Origin: Gammaproteobacteria bacterium | GTDB taxonomy: Bacteria; Pseudomonadota; Gammaproteobacteria; GRL18 | Reading direction: 5' to 3' | Length of the DNA: 64,000 nucleotides | Assembly (NCBI GenBank): GCA_016744375.1 | Contig: JADGEM010000007.1 | Coordinates: 1-64,000, forward strand | Shown here: positions 19,953 to 29,349 of the stretch, in pieces | Position numbering within the stretch: the first letter of the stretch is position 1 | How the letters are laid out: the number at the start of each line of letters is the position of its first letter | The notes under the pieces: model-generated | What the model was told of the DNA's origin: nothing | What the model saw: the letters and a program-made list of their open reading frames with translations, nothing else | The model's database searches: none | Translations under genes and position numbers: made by a program

Positions 19953-22900
19953 TTAACTCCTCAGATTCTCATAAAGAGCTTGATAGGTATCAAATAATTT
20001 TTTCTGGATCATTGGCGTTAGTTCAGGTGTATCAGGATAAAACCAGTTAAAATAGTTATCACTATCAAGACCAAATTTATAGTTATTACTTTGAATTGCA
20101 TTATTCCATGCACTCTTCTGTTTTGAATTCACGCTTAAGCCATCAATACTTTCTCTATCTTCTTGTGATTCAACTAAAGCCTTACCTAGTTCGGCATGTA
20201 TTAATAAAGGCTGACACAAACCCTTTTTCCATATATTAACCAGATTTTCTAAGTAAGCTCTCGCTTTATCAGCCTCAGATATTGGAGTCAGTACCACTGA
20301 TTCCACCTTTTTTGTTTTTTTGTTAAAAAATAGTCCCTGCGTTTCAACCCCATTTACTGACATCATATTAGCCAGCAAATGTGTTAACCATAGACGCATA
20401 TCATCTTTAGATTTACGACTGGTGGGTCGCCAGAGCAATAATTCTTCACCTTCTTTAAGCCAGTTCAATTCAGCCTGTATGTGTATATCTCCCACAGAAA
20501 CTTCAACAGTTTTGCTAATAGTATTACCTTTATTCAGGATTGCCTGGCTAAACAGCCTTGCTTCATCTTCCCAGGCATCCAGACTGGAATCGGTTATAGG
20601 AGATTCTGGTAAATGGCCGCTGAGCTGATGGCTCAACCGACTGACTTCAAGTGAATGCCCCTCTAATAATGTTTGGCAAAATTCATCACGGATTTGATAA
20701 TCAGTCAGTCCATTAGTAGAAAATGGCTCCGAATCTTCAATTGCCTGATCATAGTGTTCAAACTTCAATTTCAATCGCTCATGACAAAAAACTTTGAGTG
20801 GATTATCAAAGAAGCGGATCAATTGCTCCAGTTGAATGGATTTATTGTCTAATTCCAGTGGTGGCAGTTCAATGGCATTATTACGGGCATTACCAGGGTA
20901 GATAATACGCTCCCAGTTCGGATCAAAACTGGCTCCTTCACCAAGATAGCATTTTTTACTAAAAGGATGCAGTGGCTGTGCTATTGGTGATTTCCAACCA
21001 TAAAACTCTTGCAGATAATTCATCAGTTCCTTGAGAACAAGACTGGGTTGTCGTTCACTGTTTTTACGAATATCTCGCCCCTGATAACTCAGATACAGAT
21101 TGTTTCGAGCTGAAATCAAAGCTTCCAGAAAAAGATAACGATCATCACCACGACGAGAACGATCACCTTTCCTACGTTCTGTCTGAGTCATTAAATCAAA
21201 ACTCATGGGTGTATTCTGACGTGGAAACTGACCATCATTCAAGCCTAGAACAGCAACGACCTTAAAGGGAATACTACGCATGGGTACCATAGAACAAAAG
21301 GTAATCTGTCCAGTCAGAAAATGATTGCCAGTATCTGGCAAGCTAAAATGCAACTGAAGATAATTGCGCATCACAACATAGTCAATCTGTGTTGAATACT
21401 TCGCCTGAGCTGTATTCTCCGCCAGATCATTAATCACTTTGCGGATCAAATCAGCCACCGCCTGCTCTTCTTTTTGAAACTCAAAAAACTGCTCAGATAA
21501 CTCAATCAGATAACTCTGCCAGTCTTCCGCGGTGCGTGATTTTTTTAATTCAGATGCATGATATTGAAGGCGCTCTAATAATTGCATCAAACGACCAAGC
21601 AACATGGCTCCCTGTCCCTCAACATGAGGCAGTAATAAACGGTCATCATAAATCACCTGTGAATCACTTTGTGCAAAGCCAAGCAAAAGACGCTCTAAGC
21701 CCCACTGCCAGGTAAACATAGCTGTTGTCTCTTTTAATCCTGCAAGTTGACCTTTATGTGCAGCATCTTTTGCCCAGTGAATGGCGGCTTCATCCAGCCA
21801 CCATTCAATAGTATCCATCTCTGAATTATCAAAGCCAAATTTAACCTGTAGAGCAGGTAAACGCAGATAATCCATAATTTTACTGACTTCAAAGCGGCTG
21901 TCCGGTAATTGTAGAAGGTCAATAAACGTACCAATCAAGGGTTCAGCATTCATCAGAGTTCTGTCTGCAATTGAGCAAGGCAGACGTGGTTGTTTATCAG
22001 ACTCATCTTTATCCCAGGGACTGCGAAAAACGGCTTCAATATATGGCGCATAATCTTCAATTGCTGGACACATGACAACGACATCCTGTGGTTTCCAATC
22101 GGGATTCTTATTAAACAAATGCAGCAAATAATCATGCAAAGCCTGAATTTCTCGCAACTCACTATGACTTGAGCTGATCACAATAGATTGATCGTCTTTA
22201 CCAGGAATTTTTGTTTGTTCAGGATCTTTTAAAATTAAAATATCCTGCTGAATCAAACTTAATACAGTTTCAGACTGTTTACTTACTGAGTCCTGATGAG
22301 TTCCTTCATCAAAAGCACTGATTTCATAACCTTTAACCTCTTGTAATAAGTTAAAGAATTCTTTGCCTTGCTGGCCCAGATTTGCCAGTAGTGAATTACT
22401 TATTTGAGAGAGATCTTCATCCAGCCAAAGTTTAATTTTTTGTTCTCGCATCTGGCAAGCCATGGCCTTATCGCTTTGTACATCCCCCCAAAACTCGACA
22501 CTGGGATTCAGATAAAACACATGAATATTGCATTGTCCCTGAGCTGATAAGGCATTAAATAAATCCAGTGTTTGCGGTGCCATGGTGTTAATGGCAAAAA
22601 TCATAATCTGCCTGGGCAATTGATGACCAGAATAATCAGCAATGGCTTCAATAGCTTTTTTCTGCAGCCTAACAGGATGGCACGGCTCTTCTAAAACCAG
22701 TAGTCGCCACAACCAGGCCTGCCATTGCTCAGTCTCTTTATCAATACCCGCATTATTCTCTATGCTTTTATTTTGCTCCCACTGATCCAGCCAGTCCGGA
22801 CGAAACAACATGTATTGTTCAAAAAGATCACCCAGCCGTGTTGCTAATTGAAACCGTTTTAAAGGATCAGGGTGCTCAGTATCCCCGGCCCAATACTGGT

Positions 22901-23270
22901 AAGCCTGAGAACAGATGGGATTCTGGGTAAACTTGATATCTGACATTAAGGCATCAATTCGCCAGGATAAAATTTCTCTTCTATAAGGTGACTGTCCAGG
23001 AACCTCATTTCCTAATAAGGTTCTGGCCAGCTCCCAGATAAAACTGCCCGGCATTTGAAATTGATAATTCATGGAAACCCCCTGAATTTTTGCCAATTCC
23101 AAATTAAGCCAATGCTGCATACCTTTGCTTTCTACCAGAATAGTATCCGGTGACAGAACACCTTTTAAAGAGTCCGCAGAGGATGTTTTTTGATCATCAC
23201 GATAAACTTGCACAGCTTTTAATAAATGGACTAAATCTTCCATTTTATTGGAGGGGTAAACTGTCAGCAC
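19953..23270 (-). CDS. recC: exodeoxyribonuclease V gamma subunit
   Basis: The Chi-recognition and scaffold subunit of RecBCD. 1105 residues (E. coli 1122). It has the degenerate UvrD-like fold without an intact Walker A, the conserved N-terminal segment KGMQHWLNLELA, GSFIWELA, and the central FCSMVPMRSIPFKVVAVLGLNDGQFPR region with the RRGDDRYLFLEAL block. It is the first gene of recCBD and has a 5' region with an inverted repeat at 23328. Regulation cannot be read from the sequence beyond that. Confidence 0.95.
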   Translation of the reverse strand: MLTVYPSNKMEDLVHLLKAVQVYRDDQKTSSADSLKGVLSPDTILVESKGMQHWLNLELAKIQGVSMNYQFQMPGSFIWELARTLLGNEVPGQSPYRREILSWRIDALMSDIKFTQNPICSQAYQYWAGDTEHPDPLKRFQLATRLGDLFEQYMLFRPDWLDQWEQNKSIENNAGIDKETEQWQAWLWRLLVLEEPCHPVRLQKKAIEAIADYSGHQLPRQIMIFAINTMAPQTLDLFNALSAQGQCNIHVFYLNPSVEFWGDVQSDKAMACQMREQKIKLWLDEDLSQISNSLLANLGQQGKEFFNLLQEVKGYEISAFDEGTHQDSVSKQSETVLSLIQQDILILKDPEQTKIPGKDDQSIVISSSHSELREIQALHDYLLHLFNKNPDWKPQDVVVMCPAIEDYAPYIEAVFRSPWDKDESDKQPRLPCSIADRTLMNAEPLIGTFIDLLQLPDSRFEVSKIMDYLRLPALQVKFGFDNSEMDTIEWWLDEAAIHWAKDAAHKGQLAGLKETTAMFTWQWGLERLLLGFAQSDSQVIYDDRLLLPHVEGQGAMLLGRLMQLLERLQYHASELKKSRTAEDWQSYLIELSEQFFEFQKEEQAVADLIRKVINDLAENTAQAKYSTQIDYVVMRNYLQLHFSLPDTGNHFLTGQITFCSMVPMRSIPFKVVAVLGLNDGQFPRQNTPMSFDLMTQTERRKGDRSRRGDDRYLFLEALISARNNLYLSYQGRDIRKNSERQPSLVLKELMNYLQEFYGWKSPIAQPLHPFSKKCYLGEGASFDPNWERIIYPGNARNNAIELPPLELDNKSIQLEQLIRFFDNPLKVFCHERLKLKFEHYDQAIEDSEPFSTNGLTDYQIRDEFCQTLLEGHSLEVSRLSHQLSGHLPESPITDSSLDAWEDEARLFSQAILNKGNTISKTVEVSVGDIHIQAELNWLKEGEELLLWRPTSRKSKDDMRLWLTHLLANMMSVNGVETQGLFFNKKTKKVESVVLTPISEADKARAYLENLVNIWKKGLCQPLLIHAELGKALVESQEDRESIDGLSVNSKQKSAWNNAIQSNNYKFGLDSDNYFNWFYPDTPELTPMIQKKLFDTYQALYENLRS

Positions 23271-23327
23271 ATATCACCTTTTAATTGTTATGCCTATAGA
23301 CTATAAATATTAAATCAAACATACAAC

Positions 23328-23349
23328 ACGCTTTGCTCAAGCAAAGCGT
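23328..23349. other. hairpin upstream of recC
   Basis: A perfect 9-base stem ACGCTTTGC / GCAAAGCGT with a TCAA loop. A T-rich run follows on the plus strand (TCTATCTTTTTT), where no gene would use it. On the minus strand it lies about 58 bases upstream of the recC start, in its likely leader, after the disrupted small gene. It may be a terminator for that gene or a leader structure. Confidence 0.4.
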
Positions 23350-23376
23350 TCTATCTTTTTTCTACTCTAACTTGCT

Positions 23377-23591
23377 TCATTTTATACGTCCATGTTTCAT
23401 ATTAGTCAAGAGAGTTAAATAATCACTACACAATGTATCATCAGGAGAGACTCCAATTAAAATTGAAGGTATAATTTCTTCTCTAAATTTTCTAATCGAA
23501 CAAGAATAGCATCCCATGACAACCAATTCGGTTCAACTGATTTATTTAGGAGAATGTTTGAACTGACGAAAAACTCATCGCGTTTATACAA
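23377..23591 (-). pseudogene. frame-disrupted small gene between tRNA-Arg and recC
   Basis: Two overlapping leftward frames join into one coherent protein of about 71 residues if one A is added to the AAAA run (TTTT at 23488-23491 on the plus strand). The first frame starts at a TTG (23591) with YKRDEFFVSS and contains EPNWLSWDAILVRLE. The second continues with KFREEIIPSILIGVSPDD and ends NMKHGRIK at a TGA (23377-23379). Each frame alone is truncated. No ATG and no ribosome site are seen, and the 5' end abuts the tRNA-Arg terminator, so the gene may also have lost its start. I do not recognise the family. A homopolymer sequencing error is a real alternative. Confidence 0.45.
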
Positions 23592-23594
23592 GGC

Positions 23595-23632
23595 AAAAAA
23601 AAAGGCTTACATCGATGATGTAAGCCTTTTTT
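23595..23632 (-). terminator. terminator of the tRNA-Ser/tRNA-Arg transcript
   Basis: GGCTTACATC and GATGTAAGCC are perfect 10-base arms with a GAT loop, extended by A/T pairs. On the minus strand a run of nine T follows. It sits directly after the encoded CCA end of tRNA-Arg. Confidence 0.92.
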
Positions 23633-23638
23633 ATAATA

Positions 23639-23715
23639 TGGTGCGCTTGACAGGAGTCGAACCTGTAACCGCTCGGTTCGTAGCCGAGTACTCTATCCAG
23701 TTGAGCTACAAGCGC
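23639..23715 (-). tRNA. tRNA-Arg (anticodon ACG)
   Basis: A 77-base cloverleaf including an encoded CCA. The acceptor stem is GCGCTTG/CAAGCGC with discriminator A. The D-arm is GCTCAACTGGATAGAGT. The anticodon stem CTCGG..CCGAG carries ACG, which is modified to ICG and reads CGU/CGC/CGA. The T-arm loop is GTTCGACTC. It follows tRNA-Ser as in the argVYZQ region of E. coli, but there is only one Arg copy here. Confidence 0.97.
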
Positions 23716-23852
23716 AGAGCTTTTTCTTTTTTACTTCTCTGTAAAAAAGTGGGTGAATTATGAAGTTTTAGACTAAGATTGTCAACCCAATATTCAACAA
23801 AAGAGTTAAATTATTGATTATACTTCAGTCACTTTTTACAAAAGTAATAAAA

Positions 23853-23945
23853 TGGCGAAGAGGGGGGGATTCGAACCCCCGATACGGCTATAAACCGTAT
23901 ACTCCCTTAGCAGGGGAGCGCCTTCAGCCACTCGGCCACCTCTCC
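23853..23945 (-). tRNA. tRNA-Ser (anticodon GCT)
   Basis: A 93-base tRNA with the long variable arm typical of class II tRNAs and an encoded CCA. The acceptor is GGAGAGG paired with CCTCTTC (one G-T pair), discriminator G. The anticodon loop CTGCTAA carries GCT, reading AGU/AGC. The variable arm is the stem TACGGTTTATAGCCGTA. It corresponds to serV downstream of csrA in E. coli. Confidence 0.97.
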
Positions 23946-23959
23946 AAAATTTGAACGCT

Positions 23960-23988
23960 AGGATACCTTTAGTTGGCGTTCAGGTAAA
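23960..23988 (-). promoter_or_regulatory. sigma70-type promoter of the tRNA operon
   Basis: On the minus strand TTTACC and TATCCT are separated by 17 bases, with the -10 box ending 14 bases before the tRNA-Ser 5' end. GAACGC and GCGTTC arms also surround the -10 region. Confidence 0.55.
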
Positions 23989-24071
23989 GTCTTTTCTGAC
24001 TTTTTATTAAACTTTTTTTTAATTTTGATCAGTCTAAGCACTTTAGTACTAAATTCAGTCTCGATCTTTTA

Positions 24072-24269
24072 TTAGCTATTCCCTTCTGTATCATCTTCTG
24101 GTGATTTTTCTCGCTGAATGCGATCATAAATCTCTTCACGATGTACGGAAACATGTTTAGGTGCATTGATACCAATACGGACCTGATTTCCCTTCACACC
24201 CAATACAGTGATGTGAACATCATCACCAATAATCAATGTTTCACCAACACGGCGAGTTAAAATTAGCAC
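24072..24269 (-). CDS. csrA: carbon storage regulator CsrA (RsmA)
   Basis: A dimeric RNA-binding regulator that binds GGA motifs near ribosome sites and controls motility, biofilm and carbon metabolism. 65 residues (E. coli 61). The sequence starts [10 protein letters not shown], with the RNA-binding residues Leu4 and Arg6/Arg7 and the conserved [12 protein letters not shown] segment; Arg44 in VHREE is the key contact. The acidic tail [10 protein letters not shown] is variable in the family. Its place between lysC/alaS and tRNA-Ser is the conserved gammaproteobacterial arrangement. Confidence 0.97.
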   Translation of the reverse strand: MLILTRRVGETLIIGDDVHITVLGVKGNQVRIGINAPKHVSVHREEIYDRIQREKSPEDDTEGNS

Positions 24270-24454
24270 TATGGTTCTCCTTTACACTTAGCAAGAAATA
24301 TATTTGTAAACCAGCAATATTCAGCTAAACGCCCTTTTTTGATTAATGATTATTCTTCATTACCAGTCTGTTAGTACAATAGTGGTAATTAAGAATAATT
24401 TCACCTTATTTTTAATAAAATTGAAATAAAAATTAATTATTATCGTTTTCCGGC

Positions 24455-25702
24455 CTAAGGTTTCTGCTCCAGGCCAAAAGCTGAATGCAGTGTCCTGACA
24501 CCCAACTCCAAATACTTTTCATCAACAACTACTGAAATTTTTATTTCTGAGGTCGAAATCATATTGATGTTTATACCCTCTTCTGCGAGTGTCTTAAACA
24601 TTTTACCGGCAATACCGGCATGTGAACGCATACCCACGCCCACTAAAGAAATTTTAACAATTTTATCATCACCGACCACTTCTCTTGCACCCAACTGTTC
24701 AGCAACCTGACGAAGCACTTCTTTTGCCTGAACAAAATCATTACGATGTACAGTAAAAGTAAAATCAGTGGTACCGTCCGCACTGATGTTCTGGATAATC
24801 ATATCAATCTCAACATTGCTCTCGCCGACGGGTCCCAGAATACTATAAGCCACTCCCGGTTTATCAGGAACACCCAATATCGTCAATTTGGCTTCATCCC
24901 GATTAAAAGCAATACCAGAAATCAATGCCTGTTCCATTTCATCTTCCTCATAAGTTATTAGAGTACCATTTGTGTCATCATTACCATCATCAAAAGAGGG
25001 TTCATCAAAACTTGAGAGTACTCTCAAGGGAACATTGTATTTTCCTGCAAATTCTACAGCTCTTATTTGCAAGACTTTAGAGCCAAGACTGGCCATTTCC
25101 AACATTTCTTCAAATGTAATTTTGTCCAGACGTCTGGCCTCAGGTACAACACGTGGGTCAGTCGTATAGACGCCATCAACATCGGTATAAATCTGACATT
25201 CATCGGCCTTGAGAGCCGCGGCCAGAGCCACAGCAGTTGTGTCTGAACCACCTCGTCCCAAGGTGGTAATATTACCGAACTCATCAACCCCCTGAAAACC
25301 AGCAACAACAATAACCCGGCCTTCATTCAGATCCGCACGCATTTTTTTTTCTTCAATACTGAGGATGCGGGCTTTATTATGAGTGCTATCAGTTAAAATA
25401 TGAACCTGGGTACCAGTATATGAACGCGCTTTAATGCCCCGTTTATTTAATGCCATGCTTAATAAAGCAATGGTGACCTGTTCGCCGGTAGAAAGCAGTA
25501 CATCGTATTCACGCGCTTCAGGTTTTTCATCAATACTGTGAGCCAGCTGAACCAGGCGATTGGTCTCACCACTCATGGCTGAAACCACAACAACGATGTC
25601 ATCGCCATGCTCACGGAACTGGCCTATTCTATCAGCAACATTTTCAATACGTTCAACGGTACCGACAGAAGTTCCACCAAATTTTTGAACAATTAAAGAC
25701 AT
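24455..25702 (-). CDS. lysC: aspartate kinase
   Basis: Phosphorylates aspartate, the first step to lysine, threonine, methionine and diaminopimelate. 415 residues, monofunctional. The N-terminal kinase motif KFGGTSVG is at 7-14, then TLGRGGSDTTAVALAAAL and the YTDVDGVYTTDPR block. The C-terminal region has two ACT domains (about 270-410), the usual allosteric sites for lysine/threonine feedback. The position between alaS and csrA matches Pseudomonas and other gammaproteobacteria. The feedback pattern cannot be told from sequence by eye. Confidence 0.95.
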   Translation of the reverse strand: MSLIVQKFGGTSVGTVERIENVADRIGQFREHGDDIVVVVSAMSGETNRLVQLAHSIDEKPEAREYDVLLSTGEQVTIALLSMALNKRGIKARSYTGTQVHILTDSTHNKARILSIEEKKMRADLNEGRVIVVAGFQGVDEFGNITTLGRGGSDTTAVALAAALKADECQIYTDVDGVYTTDPRVVPEARRLDKITFEEMLEMASLGSKVLQIRAVEFAGKYNVPLRVLSSFDEPSFDDGNDDTNGTLITYEEDEMEQALISGIAFNRDEAKLTILGVPDKPGVAYSILGPVGESNVEIDMIIQNISADGTTDFTFTVHRNDFVQAKEVLRQVAEQLGAREVVGDDKIVKISLVGVGMRSHAGIAGKMFKTLAEEGININMISTSEIKISVVVDEKYLELGVRTLHSAFGLEQKP

Positions 25703-25887
25703 ATCAAAGTATCATATTTATTTATATTAAAAACGCTTCTAATTAAATGCAGGTTTACAACCCGCAGCCATATTATAAAAAAAATAACTGCACAACTATT
25801 ATGAGTGTCCATCCGTTTATTCTACTTCAAGGAAGAGAAACAACAATATGTGTCAGATTAATAGTACAATGCTCTTAGAAAAGGCGC

Positions 25888-28518
25888 TTATTTTAACTGA
25901 TTTTCTACCCAAGATGGAACCGTAGAAAGCGCTTTTTCGAGATTTTCTGGTTGATTACCGCCTGCCATGGCCATATCAGGGCGTCCACCGCCCTTTCCGC
26001 CCACTTGGCTCGCCACACTATTGACCAGATCACCCGCCTTTATTCGTTTAATGCTATCTTTGCTGACACCCGCAGCCAGACTGACTTTATCACCCGAAAC
26101 AACCGCTAACACAATTGCGCAACTGCCCAATTTGGTTTTAAGCTGGTCCATTGTATTTCGCAGACCTTTGGCATCAACGCCTTCTAATTTGGCTGCAAGC
26201 ACTTTAAGACCGTTTATTTCAACGGCACTGTCTGTTAATTCACTGCCCTGGGCATTAGCCAGTTTACTTTTTAGCTGCTCCAGTTCTTTTTCCATCTTTT
26301 TAGAACGCTCAATCAATGCAGAAACCTTATCAAACATCGAGTCACGATTAGCTTTAAGCAATGCAGCTGATTGATCAATCTGCCGCTCATTTTTCTCAAT
26401 GTAAGCCAAAGCACCCTGTCCGGTTACCGCTTCTATTCGACGAACTCCAGCAGCAACACCGCCCTCAGAAGTAATTTTCATCAGACCAATATCACCCGTG
26501 CGGGTCACATGAGTCCCCCCGCAGAGTTCAATAGAAAAATTACTCATACTCAGGACTCGTACTTTATCGGAATACTTCTCACCAAACAAAGCCATGGCAC
26601 CACTTTCTTTTGCCGCATCAATATCCATCAAGGTGGTATCAACCAGATGGTTTTTTCTAATATGCTGATTAACCAGTGTTTCAATACTTTGCAATTGCTT
26701 TGGGCTAATGCTTTCAAAATGGGAAAAATCAAAACGTAATTTTTCATCATCAACCAGTGAACCTTTTTGCTGCACATGTTCACCTAAAATCATTCTTAGG
26801 GCGGCATGAAGCAAATGGGTTGCTGAGTGATTACAGGCAATACCATCTCGTTTATTGCATTCAACCACACATTTCACTGTGTCGCCAATTTTAAATGAAC
26901 CGTGTGTTAATTGTCCGACATGAATAAAAACATCACCATTTTTTTGTGTGTCAGTAACTTTAAACTGGCCTTCTTCTGTTGAAATAATTCCGGTATCACC
27001 CACCTGCCCACCAGATTCACCGTAGAATGGTGTGCGATTCAGTATGATCATAGCACTTGTATTACTGTTTGAGTCGGATGATAATTTCTGGCTCATTTCA
27101 CCTTCAATAATAATACTCAGGATCTTGCCGCTGTCATCAGTTAAACCATCATAACCAATGAAGTCAGTTTTGCCTTCCAGATTAACATCATCACTGTAAT
27201 CAATATCGAAAGCACTGGACGCACGCGCCGTTTCTCGTTGCTTTTCCATAGCCTGTTCATAACCATCACGATCAATTTCCAGCTCATGCTCCCGAGCAAC
27301 ATCGGCAGTTAAATCAACGGGAAAACCATAGGTATCATAAAGTTTGAAAACCACTTCACCAGGAATAACTTGACCTATAAGCTGTTTAATCTCTTCGCCC
27401 AGGATCTGCATCCCCTGTTCAAGAGTTTCAGCAAAACGAATTTCCTCCTGTCTGAGAATTTTTTCAACCTGTTCTTGTGCCCTGGTTAATTCAGGATAGG
27501 CTTCCCCCATCTCCTGCTGTAAAACATCAACCAGCTTATAGAAGAAAGGCTCTCTGAGTCCCAGCTTATGTCCATGTCGAACTGCACGACGAATAATACG
27601 TCGCAGTACATAACCTCTGCCTTCATTGGAAGGAATAATGCCATCAACGATCAAGAAAGAACAGGCGCGAATATGGTCGGCAATCACACGCAGGGACTTA
27701 TTTTCCAGATCATTAAAATCGGCCAGTTCAGCAATCGTTTTTATGATATGCTGAAACAGGTCAATTTCGTAATTATTATGAACGCCCTGAAGGATAGCAG
27801 CCAGACGCTCCATACCCATCCCAGTGTCAACCGATGGATGTGGCAATGGCATCATTTTTCCAGACTTGTCCCGGTTGTACTGCATAAAAACCAGATTCCA
27901 GATCTCTATATATCGATCACCATCTTCTTCTGGTGAACCCGGAGGGCCACCCGGTACATCTTCACCGTGATCGTAAAAAATTTCACTACATGGCCCACAA
28001 GGCCCTGTATCACCCATCGACCAGAAGTTATCTTTTGCGCCAATTTTTGAGAAACGCTCTGGTGAAATATTTAATTCATTGAGCCAGATATCTGCAGTTT
28101 CATCATCATCTTCAAAGACTGTCACCCAGAGCCGCTCTTCAGGCAGACCTACAACTTGAGTCAAAAATTCCCAGGCATACTGAATGGCTTCACGTTTAAA
28201 GTAATCTCCGAAGCTGAAATTACCCAGCATTTCAAAAAAAGTATGATGTCTTGCGGTATAACCGACATTTTCTAAATCATTATGCTTACCACCGGCACGG
28301 ACACAACGCTGACTACTGGTGGCACGTTTATAATTACGTTTATCATTACCCAGGAAAACATCTTTAAACTGAACCATACCTGCATTGGTAAAAAGTAAAG
28401 TCGGATCATTTCCCGGGATCAGTGGACTGCTTGGAACACACTTATGATCGTGCTGTTCAAAGAATTCAAGAAATGCAGTGCGCAGTTGCGCACTCGTTTT
28501 AATTGAAGATTTTGACAT
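25888..28518 (-). CDS. alaS: alanyl-tRNA synthetase
   Basis: Charges tRNA-Ala and edits mischarged Ser and Gly. 876 residues (E. coli 876). The class II catalytic domain begins with the [12 protein letters not shown] and [10 protein letters not shown]-like blocks. The editing domain has the zinc motifs HSATH near residue 565-569 and CGGTH near 667-671. The C-Ala domain ends with the glycine-rich [16 protein letters not shown]. recX lies 143 bases upstream and lysC 185 bases downstream on the same strand. Confidence 0.97.
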   Translation of the reverse strand: MSKSSIKTSAQLRTAFLEFFEQHDHKCVPSSPLIPGNDPTLLFTNAGMVQFKDVFLGNDKRNYKRATSSQRCVRAGGKHNDLENVGYTARHHTFFEMLGNFSFGDYFKREAIQYAWEFLTQVVGLPEERLWVTVFEDDDETADIWLNELNISPERFSKIGAKDNFWSMGDTGPCGPCSEIFYDHGEDVPGGPPGSPEEDGDRYIEIWNLVFMQYNRDKSGKMMPLPHPSVDTGMGMERLAAILQGVHNNYEIDLFQHIIKTIAELADFNDLENKSLRVIADHIRACSFLIVDGIIPSNEGRGYVLRRIIRRAVRHGHKLGLREPFFYKLVDVLQQEMGEAYPELTRAQEQVEKILRQEEIRFAETLEQGMQILGEEIKQLIGQVIPGEVVFKLYDTYGFPVDLTADVAREHELEIDRDGYEQAMEKQRETARASSAFDIDYSDDVNLEGKTDFIGYDGLTDDSGKILSIIIEGEMSQKLSSDSNSNTSAMIILNRTPFYGESGGQVGDTGIISTEEGQFKVTDTQKNGDVFIHVGQLTHGSFKIGDTVKCVVECNKRDGIACNHSATHLLHAALRMILGEHVQQKGSLVDDEKLRFDFSHFESISPKQLQSIETLVNQHIRKNHLVDTTLMDIDAAKESGAMALFGEKYSDKVRVLSMSNFSIELCGGTHVTRTGDIGLMKITSEGGVAAGVRRIEAVTGQGALAYIEKNERQIDQSAALLKANRDSMFDKVSALIERSKKMEKELEQLKSKLANAQGSELTDSAVEINGLKVLAAKLEGVDAKGLRNTMDQLKTKLGSCAIVLAVVSGDKVSLAAGVSKDSIKRIKAGDLVNSVASQVGGKGGGRPDMAMAGGNQPENLEKALSTVPSWVENQLK

Positions 28519-28661
28519 AGAAAACTTTTTCTCTTTACTTTTTAACTGATATAAATCTGTTTAGTTAGTGTCTATCTGTAAATAACCGTTTCTTTTGCTT
28601 ACCCTCACCTTCTAAAGGAGCGAGAGGCTGAACACTGAATAAATGGATAGCTCCTGGTTAG

Positions 28662-29180
28662 TCACTTTAATTCATTAAACAGTCTCTGAATTAACTCACC
28701 GCTGAAACCACGCTGGTATAAAAATCGAGATTGTTTGCTTTGTTCTTTGTAATCCGTTGGGTATTGAGCCCCAAAACGCTTACTGCGTACTGCTTCTATA
28801 TGCTCTTTCCAAAACTCATCGGTATATATTTCAACATTATCCAGAAAATCACTCGCCAGATCGCTGGAGATTCCGCGAGACTTTAGTTCATGACGAATTT
28901 TTACCGGACCGGAACCCTTATTGATTCGTGAGCGAATAAAACTCTCAGTAAAACGAGATTCATCAAGAAGCTTACCTTCAAGCAATTGTTCCAGAATTGT
29001 TTCAATTAATGACTCCAGATACTCGGGTCTGCCATCAAAATCATCCAAAGTAGTGTATTTACTACGCTTTCGCCTGAGCTTCTGCCGCAGTTCATCAATG
29101 CTATGTTCACGGGCTGCCAGAATATTCATCACCGAGACTCGGATTGATGCCAGCTCCTTTTTTAACGCTTCATTATCCAT
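28662..29180 (-). CDS. recX: RecA regulator RecX
   Basis: A small helical protein that binds and inhibits RecA filaments. 172 residues (E. coli 166). The three-helix repeats are recognisable: LAAREHSIDELRQKL, RFTESFIRSRINKGSGPVKI and a C-terminal FLYQRGFSGELIQRLF. recA is about 6.2 kb upstream, separated by genes on both strands, so recX is not directly downstream of recA as in many relatives. It lies between a HupE-like gene and alaS. Confidence 0.93.
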   Translation of the reverse strand: MDNEALKKELASIRVSVMNILAAREHSIDELRQKLRRKRSKYTTLDDFDGRPEYLESLIETILEQLLEGKLLDESRFTESFIRSRINKGSGPVKIRHELKSRGISSDLASDFLDNVEIYTDEFWKEHIEAVRSKRFGAQYPTDYKEQSKQSRFLYQRGFSGELIQRLFNELK

Positions 29181-29349
29181 AAAAGTCTAATAATTGCCTA
29201 AAAAATGCTAATATTCTCACCGAATCCGTATAAAATATGGCGTGATCTCGGACGGGGTGGATTTTAGCATATTATTATCTTTAATTACCAGAAAATCAGA
29301 CACGAGAAACAAGCGCGGGAGCCACTCTAAAAGCAGGCTCTCAGGGCAA

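Noticed and set aside
23457-23520. A 46-codon frame (MGCYSCS...) upstream of recC as a gene on its own
   Set aside because: It has no ribosome site, and its C-terminal part fits better as the continuation of the neighbouring frame after a one-base slip.
23554-23763. A plus-strand open frame of 69 codons with MVRLTGVEPVTARF
   Set aside because: It is the antisense of tRNA-Arg; this translation is a frequent false gene over tRNA loci.
24455-25702. An internal start in lysC producing a separate beta subunit as in Bacillus
   Set aside because: No convincing ribosome site before an internal ATG at the ACT region was found by eye.
25967-26374. Long plus-strand frames inside alaS and others in lysC, recA and dnaE
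   Set aside because: Each mirrors a conserved housekeeping gene on the other strand and has no supporting signals.
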